Assembly: GCA_024509875.1 (NCBI GenBank)
Contig: JAMPIV010015279.1
Location: forward strand, 548,501-612,500
DNA: 64,000 bases
Reading direction: 5' to 3'
Source of the DNA: Oreohelix idahoensis
Taxonomy: Eukaryota; Mollusca; Gastropoda; Stylommatophora; Oreohelicidae
Part shown: positions 1 through 14,234 of the stretch, one piece after another
Numbering within the stretch: the first letter of the stretch is position 1
How the letters are laid out: the number at the start of each line of letters is the position of its first letter
Notes under the pieces: generated by a model
Database searches by the model: none
Seen by the model: only the letters and a program-made list of their open reading frames with translations
Told to the model about the DNA's origin: nothing
Program-made: the position numbers and the translations under genes

Positions 1-1790
1 CATTTTCTCCTTCTTCTCTTCTTTCATTTTCCTCCTTCTTCTCTTCCTTCATTTTCTCCTTCTTCTCTTCCTTCTTCTTATCTTTCTTATCTTCCTTCAT
101 TGTGTCCTTCTTCTCTTCATTCACCTTCTTATTATCCGTCTTCTTCTTCTTCTTTTCTTCTTCTTTTTCTCTTCCTTCATTGTCTCCTTCTTCTCTTCAT
201 TAATCGTCTCCTTCTTCTCTTCCTTCATTGTCTCCTTCTTCTCTTCCTTAATCGTCTCCTTCTTCTCTTCCTTCATTGTCTCCTTCTCTTCCTTAATCAT
301 CTTCTTCTTCTCCTCTTCCTTCATTGTCTCCTTCTTCTATTCCTTAATCGTCTCCTTCTTCTTTTCTTTCATTGTCTCCTTCTTCTCTTCATTAATCGTC
401 TCCTTCTTCTCTTCCTTCATTGTCTCCTTCTTCTCTTCCTTAATCGTCTCCTTCTTCTCTTCCTTCATTGTCTCCTTCTCTTCCTTAATCATCTTCTTCT
501 TCTCCTCTTCCTTCATTGTCTCCTTCTTCTATTCCTTAATCGTCTCCTTCTCTTCTGTCATTGTCTCCTTCTTCTCTTCCTTTATTGTCTCCTTCTTCTC
601 TTCCTTAATCGTCTTCTCTTCCTTCATTGTCTCCTTCTTCTCTTCCTTTATTGTCTCCTTCTTCTCTTCCTTAATCGTCTTCTCTTCCTTCATTGTCTCC
701 TTCTTCTCTTCCTTAATCGTCTCCTTCTTCTCTTCCTTCATTGTCTCCTTCTTCTCTTCCTTAATCATCTCCTTCTTCTCTTCCTTCATTGTCTCCTTCT
801 TCTATTCCTTAATCGTCTCCTTCTTCTCTTCCTTCATTGTCTCCTTCTTCTCTTCCTTAATCGTCTCCTTCTTCTCTTCCTTCATTGTCTCCTTCTTCTA
901 TTCCTTAATCGTCTCCTTCTTCTCTTCCTTCATTGTCTCCTTCTTCTCTTCCTTAATCGTCTCCTTCTTCTCTTCCTTCATTGTCTCCTTCTTCTCTTCC
1001 TTAATCGTCTCCTTCTTCTCTTCCTTAATCGTCTCCTTCTTCTCTTTCTTCATTGTCTCCTTCTTATCTTCTTTCATTGTCTCCTTCTTCTCTTCCTTAA
1101 TCGTCTCCTTCTTCTCTTCCTTAATCGTCTCCTTCTTCTCTTTCTTCATTGTCTCCTTCTTCTCTTCTTTCATTGTCTCCTTCTTCTCTTCCTTAATCGT
1201 CTCCTTCTTCTCTTCCTTCATTGTCTCCTTCTTCTCTTCCTTAATCATCTTCTTCTTCTCTTCCTTAATCATCTTCTTCTTCTCCTCTTCCTTCATTGTC
1301 TCCTTCTTCTATTCCTTAATCGTCTCCATCTCTTCTGTCATTGTCTCCTTCTTCTCTTCCTTTATTGTCTCCTTCTTCTCTTCCTTAATCGTCTTCTCTT
1401 CCTTCATTGTCTCCTTCTCCTCTTCCTTAATCGTCTCCTTCTTCTCTTCCTTAATCGTCTCCTTCTTCTCTTCCTTAATCGTCTTCTCTTCCTTCATTGT
1501 CTCCTTCTCCTCTTCCTTAATCGTCTCCTTCTTCTCTTCCTTAATCGTCTCCTTCTTCTCTTCCTTAATCGTCTCCTCTTCCTTCATTGTCTCCTTCTTC
1601 TCTTCCTTAATCGTCTCCTTCTTTTCTTCTTTCATCTTCTCCTTCTTGTCTTCCTTCATTTTTTCCTTCTTCTCTTCCTTCATTTTCTCCTTCTTCTCTT
1701 CCTTAATCGTCTCCTTCTTCTCTTCCTTCACCTTGTCATTACCCTTCTTCTTCTTTTCTTCTTGTTCTTTTCTTCGTCTTCTTTTGACTT
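1..1790. repeat. 24-bp minisatellite array, triplet-phased, pyrimidine-rich on +
   Basis: The array is already running at base 1, so its left end lies outside the window. The basic unit is 24 bp. On the minus strand it reads as an eight-residue repeat KEEKKETI or KEEKKETM. Shorter 18-bp and longer 27-bp units occur and all change length by multiples of three, so one frame stays open over long stretches on both strands. The plus-strand frame (100-1809) has no stop at all but gives only Leu/Phe-rich repeats. The minus frame (121-1833) carries the same TAG, replacing a GAG codon, in several copies (near 329, 529, 804, 896 and 1307), showing that a stop was amplified with the array. I therefore call it a satellite rather than an exon. 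An exon of a Lys/Glu-rich disordered protein remains a weak alternative. Confidence 0.9.
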
Positions 1791-1833
1791 CACTCCATAC
1801 GGAGTATAGAACCACTGGTACAACTGGTCCCAA

Positions 1834-3466
<1,633 letters not shown>

Positions 3467-3609
3467 TCCTCTTATGACGGGTGAAACACTTGGTCTGGAA
3501 ATCTTTAATTCCTTTTATGACGGGTGAGACACTTGGTCTGGAAATCTATAATTCCTCTTATGACGAGTGAAACACTTGGTCTGGAAATCTATAATTCCTC
3601 TTATGACTT
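3467..3609. repeat. 43-bp tandem repeat, 3.3 copies
   Basis: Three successive 43-bp units and a partial fourth. Each begins with a TCCTCTTATGAC-like string and contains ACACTTGGTCTGG. Units differ by a few substitutions. No coding frame is conserved across them. Confidence 0.9.
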
Positions 3610-4844
3610 CATCTTTTTGTGATAAAATTCCCAAGTTTCCAGTCTTGTGTTAAAATTGCGGGTTTACTTATAAATTCCAAAATTGCCCAATACTCGATCT
3701 GGTACTTATAGTTGTGGAATTGTTAGTCCTACCCTCTTTCTTCTGGCTTGTAGGTGTTGAGTTGACGCTGCGATGCAGTCTGTCTGTTCTGTGTGTTATG
3801 ACTCCGAGTTTGTCAGATTATATCTCTCAATCCTTAGTTTCAAATCCCAGCTGTGTTTCCGCCGAAAGTTCCAATCAAATCATTGTAGATTCTGGCGAAC
3901 CAATCCAATCTACCTAGCACTGTTTGGGTGGGGAAGTTTATCATTACTCATCCCACGCGTATTTTAAAATATTAAATTTAATATACACGCGTGGCCTCTT
4001 ACACAGTGATTCATATCGTTACCTAAGACTTCCGGCGCACCTCTGATTATCACCTTTATCTGCGTGCCTCCGCTAGACATCTGTCTGGTCAAACCATATT
4101 GATTTCTTTCATCGTCCCACCAACTGGCTTGTGTCAACATGATCAACAGCTTTCCAATGGGTCAAATGTTTGACCGCCCCGTTTCCACACGCGGTCAGAT
4201 AGATTAAGCGATAAAATATTATCGCTGGCCGGGTCACCAAACCTGGCAAATCGTAACAATAGTCTGGGAGTGGAGTGTGAAACAATAAGATATGCATTTC
4301 TCCCGTAGCAAGTACTGCCATAGGGGAGTGGCGTGTTAGAGACTTCACCATGCTATGTCCAGCATAGAGCAAAATAGTGAAAATAACGAATGAAAAGGCA
4401 TGATTTATGCCAAATAAAAGCGATTAGTGAGAAAAATGAAGAAAAAGAAAAGATACTGCCGGAGGCCTGAAGGTGTGAGAGATCACACAAAAGAGCATGT
4501 TTTGTCACAATAGTCTGCAAGATAAGTGAGAGTGGGAAGTGCAGAATGTTAGACGGGCCTGCGCGCCCAGTTCTTAACCCTTTGAAAATAAAGTTCGTTC
4601 GTTCGTAACTCCTCCGAGACCCCGCGAAATGCATAATAATTAAAGAGATATTAATTCAATGTTATTAATTTTTTAAAAAGAATTAATACACTTTAACTCA
4701 AATGCCAAGGCTGCCCAACTGTATGGAGAAAGACCAAAATGACGATCAAAACGATAACAGATATTCATAAGTTGGTGCTTGCATAGAACATGAGAATTGA
4801 AATGATGTCACATGATCAGCAACTTGGAACTGATGATGAATCCG
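3610..4844. other. unassigned region, no gene supported
   Basis: Short overlapping minus-strand frames (3964-4634) have no recognisable domain. The part around 4490-4630 has LTR-like features: an AATAAAG near 4587 followed by a CGTTCGTTCG run. No second copy is present in the window to prove an LTR. Confidence 0.4.
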
Positions 4845-4910
4845 TAGGGCATCGATGGCGAACCTATGGGCCGCGTGCCTAATAGGGCACGCGAAAAGTT
4901 TTATTAGGCA
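4845..4910 (+). mobile_element. hAT-like transposon terminus (left end or solo fragment)
   Basis: The sequence GGGCATCG followed by GGCGAACCTATGG and then a GCGTGCC...GGCACGC palindromic stretch has the layout of hAT terminal inverted repeats. It parallels the proven hAT end at 33731, which starts with CAGGGGTCGGCAAACT and continues into ACGCGTGCC...GTGGCACG. The expected leading C is a T here. I found no matching right end or 8-bp duplication, so the extent is unknown. Confidence 0.4.
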
Positions 4911-5675
4911 CCCAGCATTTATTGCCGCTGCAAGATTCTTTACACCTCACCCATAATAAATGAATGACCTGTGTAGTTCCCATGGGTCTCTGATGAGACA
5001 AAGAAAGAATAAGACTTCTAATTCCTCAAGCATGTCGTACTAGGCGAATAACACAAACAAGAGGTTGGTACATCGTGCGTTACATGATAAGGTCAACCTC
5101 ATCATGTAAAACAAATCGGGCCAATGATTATATATTTTTTTGAGATGATGGGAGTCGAGCGGGCTAGTATCAGCTGAACTTCATTTCCTCGCGTCCACCA
5201 TCTTGGTCTACCCTGTTGAACCTAATGTCAGTTATAATTACGGTATTTAGTGTCATTTTATGTTTAGTTTAGTGTTGTATTCAGATTCCTATCGTCCTTT
5301 GTAATTGATTGCTATTGATGGTGTCAATTTATATTGAATTAGGTGTTTTTAAGTCGTGTTTTTTTCTTAGATTTTTATTTATTACATTATGAGATGTCTG
5401 GAGTTTTTTTTTTTCCTTTTAAATGTATGGTTCCTTATTTGTTTAAATGGTATTAGTTTTTATAAGAGACGACGAGGGAAATCAAAAGTGCAAGGAGAAA
5501 TGAATTTGATATAGAAATGAAATGAACAAAGACGACACTGAATTGACCAAGAAAATATAGCTCAGAAATGATATCACATGGCAATAACGAAGGCACGAAC
5601 TTTATTTTACAGAAGAATGAAGTAGACTAATAACAATATTTTCACCAACATCTTTGTAACAGCGGAACAAATAGA
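4911..5675. other. unassigned AT-rich DNA
   Basis: No gene or repeat that I can support. Confidence 0.5.
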
Positions 5676-5935
5676 TGAGAAGAGGACACTGACCATAGAT
5701 CGGACAAACCCTGAGGAAACATGTTGATAGAGCATTACAAGGCAGTGCTTTTTCTTAACCCCAGGAAAAGAAGATCAAAACCACACGGAGAAGAGAACTG
5801 GAGGCAGAAATTACAATAATGAGAAGACATGGAAATACCTTCAGCAGGTGGCTTGTGGCCGGAGGATTTGGTGTGTCTTTGTTGAACGCCTATGCTCCTT
5901 GGAGAACTAACGGATATTGATTTATTGATTAAGAG
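5676..5935 (+). pseudogene. LINE 3' fragment (C-terminal tail of ORF2), degraded
   Basis: On the plus strand, fragments of the usual C-terminal region of LINE ORF2 proteins are visible: GKR-like basic residues, WRRELEAE, then a region ending in a Phe-Val-X-Gly-Leu-Cys-type motif, broken by frameshifts and stops. It aligns by eye over about 250 bp with the fragment at 7066-7320, including an identical ACGCCTATGCTCCTT-like segment, so both belong to one family. No RT motif remains; it is a strongly 5'-truncated copy. Confidence 0.6.
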
Positions 5936-7065
5936 ATTCGTCATTTAAATAATATATATAATCACGCATTACTTGCAGTGTTCACACAAACATATGGCAA
6001 TAATACGCTCAAATATATACTTGAAACCATGTGTTACAGGTTATTTTACACACCACAACGGGTTTGCTTGTGGAGAGCGTTATTATGCTCTAACAAAACC
6101 ACATTCTACGGAGCTACACCAATAAAGTATGACGTAGTTAATTTTTGCAAGCAGACGATGAAAAAAATATGCAGAAGTAAGTGCCGTCTATTAAGGGACA
6201 TCTCACTGTTTCAGCAGAGTGTAGTCGTGTTCTTAGAAGCTCCAGATTTCGAAGTGTATGTCCGCTGTATGAGTCTAATTTATGGGGCATCGGCAATCTG
6301 TGTGATTGCTAGATGAGATATTAATAGAAAGGAAGTATATTTTGAGTTCTATTTGATTCGTTCATGATTTAAACAATGTCGCGTTAGACGACTTCAGTGC
6401 GGACGCAAGACGGACAGAACAGTTCGCTTCTTGTATTATATTGATTGGCAAGGCCCTGTTGAGGATTGTTACATGTTTTGCAAGCATTTGGGTTTGAGCT
6501 CGATTCAAATGATTGCACCATGGAACACCTCAGCTAAACATGTATTAATGACATAGATCGCGGATATCTATGCATGACGCGTTATACATGGTAACGTCAT
6601 TCGATTTGTGGGCTTTGACCCCAACGGCAGTGTTCATGGAATGTGTGGTATAGCCACTGGAATATGTGGCATGGCCACTGGAATATGTATAGAATCAATA
6701 TGTGGCGTTGAAGCCAAATGGTAATGTTTAAAATATGTGGCATGGCCACTAACAAATGTACTTCTTTTTGAAATGCATCTTCAACATCTTTAAACGTATT
6801 ATTAGCCATCTAGGCGAGACCTGGTCATCATTTTCCGCTCACGCACGGGTCACAACAGGTTGAGGTACCATATATACCACAAGTACAGGATTAATACAAC
6901 AGATCTCTGCTCCTTTGGCACCAGCCCCATGACAACCGAACATCTGCTGCAATCCTGACCAACAATCAATAGTTTGCAGAGTAGCATACGGCACCACTTC
7001 CTCTCCATGAAAAACTTTGAGATGTCAGGAATCTTGAGCTGACTACTAACTTTATTAGAGTCATT
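5936..7065. other. unassigned; short uncertain ORF and a small tandem repeat
   Basis: A plus-strand frame is open to 6316 (first ATG near 6029, about 95 residues) and is preceded by a possible splice acceptor (pyrimidine-poor ...TTGCAG at 5978). It has no recognisable domain. Around 6640-6750 a roughly 21-bp motif containing ATGTGGCATGGCCACT recurs three times. Nothing else can be supported. Confidence 0.4.
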
Positions 7066-7320
7066 AATGTAGAGATGGATAGGACACACACTGAGGAAAC
7101 CTATTGATAGCATACAAGGCAGTCCTTGTTCTGGAACCCCCAGGGCAAGAGAGGCAGAGGTAGACCAAGAAGCAAATGGAGAAGAGAGCTGGAAACAGGT
7201 GAAAATGATGAGAAGAACTTGGAAAGAACTTGAGATGATGGCACGTGACAGGAGGACTTGGCATGTGTTTGTTGAAGGCCTATGCTCCTTTCGGAGTGGA
7301 GGGTTATGAACGAATGAATG
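7066..7320 (+). pseudogene. LINE 3' fragment, same family as 5676-5935
   Basis: The plus strand encodes a Gly-Arg-Gly-Arg-Pro-Arg run, KWRRELE, then in another frame TWKELEMMARDRRTWHVFVE and a short C-terminus. This is the typical tail of LINE ORF2 proteins, following the RT. One frameshift separates the two blocks. The copy is 5'-truncated and ends in an AATGAATG-type short repeat that looks like a LINE 3' tail. Confidence 0.7.
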
Positions 7321-8368
7321 TAGAGATCTGAGAGGGAACAAAAAAGAAGAAGAAGAGGAAGAAGAAGAAGAAAAAGGAGGAAGAGGAACATATTACGAGC
7401 TCGTCGTTCTCCTATGAAGGCAAACATTTGTTAGCTTTCACAATCCAGCGTCGGCACTGAAAGTAAAATCGCCTTCTTCTTCAAGTAAAATGCCTGGTGG
7501 CGTAGGCGATCATTCACTTCACAACTTCTTGGTCTCCATTACTGTTTATCAATTCTGTGGTTGACTTCTGTTTATGCCCAGGTGTCAAATGTCCATCATC
7601 TTCTCTCTTTATCTTTCCCCATCTCTTTTTCTGTCAATCTTTCCTGTTGTCACGAAATGTTTCAGCTTTCTTCTTCGCATTACATGCTCAAAGAATGTGG
7701 GTTTCTTCCTTCAGGTGTGAGTACGTCAAGGGAACACGACGGAAGAGAAAACGAAACCACCTTCGATTGTCCCTTGTAGAGTAATTGAATAAAAATAACT
7801 TCCTGTGATGAGTCTGAATCCTATCTCGGCTATCAGTCAAAACATTACACAGTACAGAAATTCCGAGAAGCCAAACAACCAATCAAAACCGCAGCTCGGT
7901 ACATGCAATGCTAATATTTTGTAAGGCCTTTTATTAGGAAGACGAGAAAGTGTAGATGTTGACAATTTTTCGAAAGGCAATCTGCAGATATGAACGGTGT
8001 ATATCAATGATGAAGAACATAATTCGGTAATAGGTATCATTAGCTATTGGCAGATATCCATATTTTCACTGGAAGTGGTGTAGAACCAGAGAAAATGTTA
8101 AGGCATCTAAGCATGAACCATGTTGTGCTTTGCCATGTTTAGGTTGCTCCAGTGAACATTCGGATTAATCTAGATATAAGATACTGCAATAGATAGAGCT
8201 TTGCCCTAAGAATAATATAAGCTTTGGATGAAGGAAATCCGTTCAGAGATAAAGAAACTAGAACGATTTCTGGTTTTTCATACTAGCACAGATCGCCTAA
8301 GATTTTCACTTTTCTAGTCTGCAAAATACTTTGGCCTTGATGCTTTCTCGTTCGGGAAACCTTGACCT
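7321..8368. other. unassigned region
   Basis: A purine-rich GAAGAAGAAG stretch at 7340-7390 is low complexity. Other short frames have no recognisable content. Confidence 0.5.
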
Positions 8369-8377
8369 ATAAAAGGC
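8369..8377 (+). promoter_or_regulatory. candidate TATA box (TATAAAAGG)
   Basis: A consensus TATAAAAGG is followed about 30 bp downstream by a plausible start region. Roughly 130 bp downstream, at 8508-8513, lies GGTAAGA, which fits a splice donor, so a short non-coding first exon (about 8400-8508) is possible. An LTR promoter is an equal alternative, since no coding exon is recognisable further on. A 63-residue frame beginning at 8677 has no known domain. Confidence 0.4.
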
Positions 8378-8995
8378 GGAAGGAACAAATAGTAGAACAC
8401 TTGCCACACAATTCAAAACTTCAGACACGAGCGAAATCGTCTACTACATTGCCATCTGCACTGTAACACAGAGTGTAGAGCCATAAAGCCGGTCTGCATG
8501 TATTTGAGGGTAAGAAAGAATGTAATTTCATATGTATATATAATTATATTATTAATATGGGTCTTATAGAAGTGGATAAGTGTGTGTGAAATCACTGTGT
8601 AATTCTTGGAGGGAATTCTAACCTGTGTTAGCTCAATTTAATTGTGAAATGAAAGCAGATGGACGTGTAGATTGTGATGTTAGTTTTAGGAAATTATTTT
8701 GAAGATGTTAAGCTTGCTAGAATGGACCACCTTATTGGAAAGATGGAAAGAGTGAAAGAAATTATTTTACTGTACAAATTGAGTTATAACATAACACTTT
8801 TCACAAGGCCATCTGATTGTAAGGAAGCAATTTATGGACAAACTGTAACCAGAGAGTTACTGGAATAGTGTGCTATTAATTAAATGAATTATGTTGTTTT
8901 TGACTTGCTTTGATTCTCATGAGTAACCACATCTTGTCTGATCTGTCTCATCTTACCTCCTGACTGGTTAGGGAGTCAGTGAGAGATATTACGTA

Positions 8996-9110
<115 letters not shown>

Positions 9111-12100
9111 TCAGGTTATATCCTATCTTGACTAGTTTACTCAATTCTACGTGCCTAAGTCAGCTGGGGGAAGCTCCTGTTGTTCTGAGCCCTTGTGAAA
9201 TGTCAGAGGGTCTTCAACAGTGCCAACTTTAAGATTGGAAGAACCGCAGTTGTGGTATTTTTTCCAGTTCCATTGCTGGGCCAGGCCTTGAAGAACATTC
9301 GAAGATAAGTAGCCTTGTTTGGGGCTACTTGACTTTACAAAAAACCATACCACACAAAAGAAATTAAAAACTTAAGATTATAAGAATCTAAAGATTATGG
9401 AACATATTACCTACGAGTTTATTCTCTACAAGTTAACACTGAAATGATGAACAAGTATGTGGTGTTAAAGAACATAGCAAATGCCATTATAACTTGTGAT
9501 ATAATAATATTAACATTTGTTCCAAGTTTAGCACAGAAGAAAGACAGTTTTCATAAAAGATCAAGAAAACAGATGAAGATGAACTTTAATTAACTTTAAA
9601 GGTAATATAAATACTTGACAGTGAAACCATATACTGTATATATATATATTGAATCAATTTGAGTTTATTTGAAAATTATCCAACAGAACAAAGAAAGATC
9701 CTGTACATAAATAAATCATAAATTGTACCAACAGTCTTTATTGAATTATTTAAGTTTGGTTCTTAATTCTTGTTGGTTAGTTAAGTACCCCTAGCAGAGT
9801 CTAAGGTTAGTCTGGAGAGGGGCACCATAGGAACCTAAGATAGTACATTACCATTCATCCAGGAACCTATACAGCTTGACTATACCTTTGATGTCGATAC
9901 ACCATTACTCTTTTCAGAGAATGGGGTATTTCTTGTAAGACCCTCCTCTTATCTGGCACTATCCTGGTATCATCTGATACATCCAGGATATTATCATCAT
10001 CATTATATATTTCCTCTCGCTACACTTCCTTAGCATAAAATATACTAAACATCAAATGGCCAATCAAACTTTGCTTCTTTAAATCGTCTTATCATGTGAC
10101 AAGAGGTTTACGCACAAATGCACGATTATTCATTGTCGTAGATTTTATTGAGATAGGTTGAAGATGTTTAAGGTCCCGTCTGAGCAGAGGTGATAATGGT
10201 AAACTATATGAGAATAAGGGGTAAGAAATAGCTTTATTTTTCACAAGGGTGTGAGAGTGTAAGAGAAAGGACAGTCTCTGGATTGAGTAATTGCTCTAAC
10301 CGCAGCCTATCTCACGACAATATTTAACTAGACTCCCTTTCTCTCCTGGTACATATATATACGAGTTACACTCCACTTACATATACACAATTCTGTGACA
10401 TAATACGTACAGACGTGAACCAAGCTATGGATAACATATAATGGGCAGGGGTTTGACCAACACGATAACTTAGGTTTTTTATGTTTATTATCTTAAAGAA
10501 ATCACATACGACAATATTATCTATCAGAAGGTATAGTTTACAGACATAAAAAATGCAAGAAAATGTATTAACCCAATATGGCTCTGCTCTATTGCAAAGG
10601 AATCCCAAAGTAGATCCTGACAGAGGTAATTAACCCAAAAGATTACAGTTAATAATAATATATATAGGGATAGACGATAAAGTAAAAGAACCAAGTCTCT
10701 AGTTAATCTATCCTGAAACAAAGAAGACAAGAAAATGATATAACAGTATTTGCGTACCCGAAAAGACTGAAGTGAGTATAATGATTATACAAAATATGAA
10801 ATATTCATTTCTCTTGCTTACAGTCTGTCAGTCTGTGGCCGCAAGCAATCAGCAATCACACTTACCTACTACTCTTTAACACATCTGTGTATCTTTGACA
10901 TATTTCAGGGTGGTGCTATCCAAGGGACCCCAGTTCCTCCAAGAATGATTATTTTTTTCCTAATGGGGAACGTCCGCTTAAATAATGCTAATATTATGTG
11001 TCAAAAAAAGTTCACGTCAGGTAGTGCAGGTAAATATATATTGCGATCAAAATGTTCATCATGGGCAGCACACAGATGTCCGATATTTACGGAAAATGTC
11101 TGGTGGGTACACTGTTAGAAAACCAATAAGGATAAGCAAAGGATCTCCTATCTGTTTTTTTTTATCTCCCACTCTGGGGTTGGGTGCCGGTTATGGACCC
11201 AAGTATTCCTTTTTCTGGATAAATCCACTTTGAGAAAAGAAAAAAAAAAAAAACTACGATAGTCAATATTCTGGAAACGATGTTTATATATATAGATATT
11301 AGGCCACCACAGGCGGATCAGATTTGCTGTGAACAATCTGGGTACTTTCTTGTCCAGTTCTGATGTTTTATTCTTTAAATGTTTATATGTGGGGACTCTC
11401 TCTGTAAGAAGACAAGAGAACCGCACAGGTCCAAATTTAAGACCCAATAATATTTTAAGAATGTTTTCTGGAGCTATTCAGACCGCTAGATCGCAGGGTT
11501 GATCGCCTAGATGTAGAAAAAACAAACATTATAACAATGATATCATTATTATATTCTACACTCGTTAGGTAAGACCTCTAGATCACTCGGGTATTAAATT
11601 ATATTTAAAACCCACAAAACTTTAGTAATTCACAAAATTACGCATGATGAATAAAAGTATATTTATCTCTAATTATCAGTCGCCTAGCGTATATTAATTA
11701 ATTTAAAGCGTCTCTTACTGGGGAAATAGCAAGAAATTAAATTTACGTATTACAGCTGGAACTATTTAATATGCTTATTTAATAAACACAGAAATCCCAG
11801 TGAAAACATTAACACGTTAAGGCACTCAAAATTCGAATATATATATGATTACCGCCACACAAGGACAAATTGACACTCTCCACGAATCTAAAAGGAATTA
11901 TCTTTATATAAAACTCCAAGATTCGCGCTAGAAGATATCACCAATTCCTGGGGCAGACTGATGATGAATTTTCTAAAACTGCGCTAATATACTTAATCGC
12001 CCCGATGTCCCCAGGTCTGGCAAACGCGCCTGCGAATTCTTCGTCCATTCTATTATCAGGTGTTAAACAGAGGTTTCAGATCTCGGCTCTTGACATCGTA

Positions 12101-12335
12101 ACCTAATCTCCGGGGTCTGCCTCTCTGTGGGAATGTCAGTAAGAGATACCTCCGCGAGAGAAGACAACAAAAGGGCGAATGTCCAGATAACTTATGGCAT
12201 ACCAAACCAGCAATCGTGGGAATGACTCGAGTTGTTTAGATGTAATTAAAGAAAAGGGGGACTGAGGGATTAAAGAAAGAGAGGCCCGATTTTCATACAT
12301 TCATTCATAAACACACTAGCGAGTCACCGGCCAAA
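9111..12335. other. unassigned AT-rich DNA
   Basis: No ORF with a recognisable domain on either strand, and no repeat matching elsewhere in the window. Short TA runs occur near 9640 and 10355. It is probably old, eroded element sequence. Confidence 0.45.
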
Positions 12336-12521
12336 ATGGCGAGAATTAATTATGTTGTGATCTTTTTGCTGCATGCCATGATGACGGCACTATATTCCGT
12401 TGTGGTCATTCAATTCATTTCCATTTTGCTTCAGAACTACGGAAATACGGAAGAAACAGTGGCACGAAAACATAGAAGCTTCTTCTATGATGAGCAATTA
12501 TATTGTGACAGTGAGGCTTAA
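12336..12521 (+). CDS. 61-residue ORF with hydrophobic N-terminus; function unknown
   Basis: The ATG lies in a good eukaryotic start context (CCAAAATGGCG). Residues about 5-33 are strongly hydrophobic and would serve as a signal peptide or a signal anchor. The remainder is short and charged, with one cysteine, and begins near a RKHR basic site that could be cut in a secreted peptide. The stop codon TAA overlaps AATAAA (TTAAATAAA), a canonical polyadenylation signal with almost no 3' UTR before it. I do not recognise the protein. A chance ORF in AT-rich DNA is quite possible. Confidence 0.3.
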   Translation: MARINYVVIFLLHAMMTALYSVVVIQFISILLQNYGNTEETVARKHRSFFYDEQLYCDSEA

Positions 12522-12876
12522 ATAAACCCATCACAAAGTTTTCCAGATGTAAATTAAATAATGTCACTATCCGTTATTTCCCGAGTAATAGATGTGTAAC
12601 AAAATTTTAAACGCTAGGCGATCGTAATTGTTTAATAACCATATTTCTATTTCATCTCGTGTAAATTTTGAGTAATAAACTGTTCATAGCTAGTGTTAAA
12701 AAACAAACGATACATTAGCTAGTCACTCGTGTAGTTCTTTTAATATAAATAATTAAATACCAGAGTGATTTTTACAGGTCTTACCTAAAAACGCGGGTGT
12801 TAGATTTTATTATAGTATATTACCTGTTATCCATCTTCTTTTTTTATACAGGTGGTCATACCTTTTGCCATCCAGC

Positions 12877-12975
<99 letters not shown>

Positions 12976-14234
12976 ATGTTCATATGGCTTTTGACATCCC
13001 AAAGTATATGTTCCTAACATACTCACATTGACTATAACAAACTCTGATGTTGGAGACCCGTATAGGTCCTTCACAAAACCAGTAGAGCGGTTAAATAACC
13101 AAACCCACGTCAATGCTAAATTGTGTAAAGTTTAACTGGAACGGGACACTGCCAGATATATTATATTAAATCACATAAAGTTCCCTAGCCTGAGGAGGCA
13201 GAGCTTACTGCACGAATTTATTTAAATTAAACCCAGATGACAGTAAACACTTTTTCCTACCACCAACTTCTAGAGAGAACATTTTGCGGCAAATTCTTTC
13301 CAAGAACAGCCTGGGAATAACATTCTGCGGTTTGAGATATTTCCCAGCCACTACGACAGAATCCTAGAAAACAAACTTAGTCCCTATTAAATACCTGCAG
13401 TCTGACGAAGAATCCTCAGGAAAATTATAATCAACACACCATTTCAGCGAAATCTCCGAGCGAAATTAGCAGCGGCTATACGGAGCTTTCTGGGGCTGGA
13501 CTGGACAAAATAACAGACCATATAATAGTGTGTGATTTAATTTTATTGACGTATGCAGCCGACTGAGGGGTAAGTCTGAATGGATGTGAGAGCTCACCAT
13601 ATGAATACTGAGAGTGGAAAAACGGAACGAAAGAATTTAATTTCTTAAGTTTACTACTAATATAACACCTTCCTTTTTTATCTATCTCTCACTAAGTCTG
13701 AAGGCCCACGGGAAAGTTAAATTAAGGACATATCCTACATACCCGTCCCGTCCACCCCACTCCCATTGTCAATCAATTATTTGATCTGTTGGGTAAGCAA
13801 ACCTCGGGTGAGATCCTTTTCCTAGTTTTTTCCATGTTCCAGAGGGAAGGTCTATGAGAATATATATATTGTTTATTTATTTTCCCTTTATGTAACTATA
13901 CTTTCACCTGATGACATGATAACGATGTATTAACTATTGTAACCTATATTTTTCTTCTAAAGATATAATAAATTTTATAAACCTTAAGCTATTAGTTTTG
14001 GTCAAAACCCTTCCCTGATATATATTTATCTGAGAACCCATAGTTTGCCTGTTCGTTTCTACGTATGTACGTATTTATGTCACAAAATTGTTTGTGTGTG
14101 CGTACGAGAGGATAGTGTATTAGAATCAGTATCTAGTGAGAAAATACTTCTTCATTTAAATGTGTCGTGCTAGATAGGTGAGTTGAGCAATTACTCAACC
14201 CAAGACAGTATTTTTTCTTACACCTGTAATCCTC
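12522..14234. other. unassigned DNA with a long TA array
   Basis: The only clear structure is the TA array at 12880-12972. No gene supported. The left part of the LTR that ends at 15010 should lie near 13950-14235 but is not recognisable there, so that end has been replaced or lost. Confidence 0.5.
12880..12972. repeat. (TA)n microsatellite
   Basis: About 90 bases of uninterrupted TA dinucleotides. Confidence 0.97.

Noticed and set aside
100..1809. 569-codon plus-strand ORF of Leu/Phe repeats
   Set aside because: It is the shadow of a pyrimidine-rich minisatellite; composition and repeat phase explain the absence of stops.
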